Of a stretch of DNA of 64,000 bases, positions 63,282 to 64,000 are shown in pieces. Every line of letters begins with the position of its first letter. Position 1 is the stretch's first letter. The DNA lies in NCBI RefSeq assembly GCF_014641075.1, contig NZ_BMHP01000002.1:496001-560000 (forward strand), given 5' to 3'. The notes beneath the pieces are model-generated. The model searched no databases. It saw only the letters and a list, made by a program, of their open reading frames with translations, and was not told the DNA's origin. A program made the position numbers and the translations under genes. This stretch comes from Paenibacillus nasutitermitis. Its GTDB lineage: Bacteria; Bacillota; Bacilli; Paenibacillales; Paenibacillaceae.

Positions 63282-63458
63282 GCCGTTACTCCTTCTGGGT
63301 TTATGGTTCAACCGGCTCATATCCGACTCGCTGGAGCTGAATAGCGGTTGTAATATATCCGATCATTCCATTGCTATAAGCCCGAGTGACTACGCCCATC
63401 GACTTGGCTGTACTGAGTCTACATTGAAATTCCGGTCGCTCACTCCTTTCGATTAGTA

Positions 63459-63467
63459 TGTTATAAT
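63459..63467 (+). promoter_or_regulatory. extended -10 promoter of the AraC-type gene
   Basis: TGT followed by a perfect TATAAT (63462-63467), 84 bases before the ATG at 63551. There is no good -35, as often with extended -10 promoters. The 269-base gap 63282-63550 is divergent between this gene and the aminotransferase operon and should hold both promoters. Confidence 0.5.
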
Positions 63468-63550
63468 ACATCTCATAAAGAAATCGGCCATTTTTTTTAT
63501 TTATCTGGTCAATAAAAAGAAGACAGTGAAAAAATCGGGGGAAAATCGAC

Positions 63551-64000
63551 ATGGTGATGTTTCCGGAATATGAAGATGTTCTGTCTCTATCAGGTGCCGT
63601 AAGCCGAAAGTTTTCATGTGTAGTTAGAACGTATACGCTCCATAATCATTATGCTTTGCACTACCATGATGTACTCGAACTATCCCTCGTCGTTAGCGGA
63701 ACCGGGACCGAATTCATTAATGGGAGCCCTCATAAACTTCAACCAGGAACAGTCACTTTTTTACGCCCCCATGACATGCACGAAATATTTTGCGATCATT
63801 CGGGTGTAGAAGTCATTTGTTGCATGTTCGATATAAGCCTGTTGTTCGGATCATCAATGGAAGCGGATTTCGGTACAATCATTCTAGGCACGAATGACGG
63901 ATCCACATCCTACGCAGATCTCGATCCTCACCCTTACACCGAAATGAGAGCCTGCCTTGAAAAAATGCGAATCGAATTCCAAGAAGACAAGCTGGCTAAA
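63551..64000 (+). CDS. AraC-family-type regulator, N-terminal part (runs off window)
   Basis: 150 codons are open to the window end. The start at 63551 has GGGGG nine bases upstream. The visible part is a cupin sensor: HYHDVLELSLVVSGTGTEF (about 37-55), GTVTFLRPHDMHEIF. This matches the N-terminal domain of AraC-family sugar regulators; the helix-turn-helix domain would lie beyond 64000. Divergent placement makes it the likely regulator of the aminotransferase/LplABC/hydrolase operon. Confidence 0.75.
   Translation, partial: MVMFPEYEDVLSLSGAVSRKFSCVVRTYTLHNHYALHYHDVLELSLVVSGTGTEFINGSPHKLQPGTVTFLRPHDMHEIFCDHSGVEVICCMFDISLLFGSSMEADFGTIILGTNDGSTSYADLDPHPYTEMRACLEKMRIEFQEDKLAK

Overview
The window looks like chromosome of a Paenibacillus-type member of the Bacillota. 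It has moderate GC, strong purine-rich ribosome binding sites, many carbohydrate ABC importers with separate binding proteins, YesM/YesN-type two-component regulators, AraC regulators and long secreted glycan-active proteins. No rRNA, tRNA, phage, insertion sequence or CRISPR array was seen. The species assignment is an inference from gene content.

Layout. 1-7541 (minus): a sugar importer operon with a lipoprotein binding protein, an MsmX/UgpC-type ATPase, a 995-residue secreted protein joining sugar-binding-like domains to a second binding protein, two permeases and the start of another gene at the edge. 7916-10791 (minus): an OmpR-type regulator, its histidine kinase and a membrane protein. 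10974-13646 (minus): a quinone/electrophile defence set (MarR regulator, DoxX protein, ring-cleaving dioxygenase, carboxylesterase) matching the Bacillus MhqR regulon; two promoters have near-identical -35/-10 layouts with a palindrome over the -10. 14035-17609 (plus): a complete Mn/Zn ABC importer. 17638-22814 (minus): the five-gene STM4015-4014-4013-4012-4011 cassette (leucine-rich-repeat protein, ATP-grasp enzyme, sulfatase-fold hydrolase, two radical SAM enzymes), a conserved cluster of unknown function and the best candidate here for an undescribed system.

23241-40724 (minus): a large catabolic locus with YesM/YesN regulators, one ABC importer without its own ATPase, three Gfo/Idh/MocA dehydrogenases, a sugar-phosphate isomerase-like TIM barrel, an APS kinase, an AraC regulator and three cytoplasmic sulfatase-fold hydrolases. 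Only one of the three hydrolases keeps the Cys-x-Pro-x-Arg sulfatase motif. A 77-78 bp tandem repeat lies inside this locus.

40935-44848 (minus): a dehydrogenase, a MaoC hydratase, a CaiB/BaiF CoA-transferase and a binding-protein-like gene apparently without a signal peptide. 45121-45978 (minus): a CAP-domain lipoprotein. 46239-49930 (plus): a ketoacyl synthase III fused to a haem-oxygenase-like (putative diiron) domain, an unrecognised protein and a nucleotidyltransferase, probably a small biosynthetic operon. 50099-54000: glnS, a thioredoxin-reductase-like flavoprotein that appears to start at ATT, and a secreted protein of unknown function.

54133-63281 (minus): a third importer operon with a PLP aminotransferase and a 1428-residue secreted enzyme with GH84-like, three CBM32-like, GH43 and CBM6/35-like domains. 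A divergent AraC-type gene runs off the right end. The second and third importers have no ATPase gene nearby, so the ATPase at 4943-6061 may serve all three.
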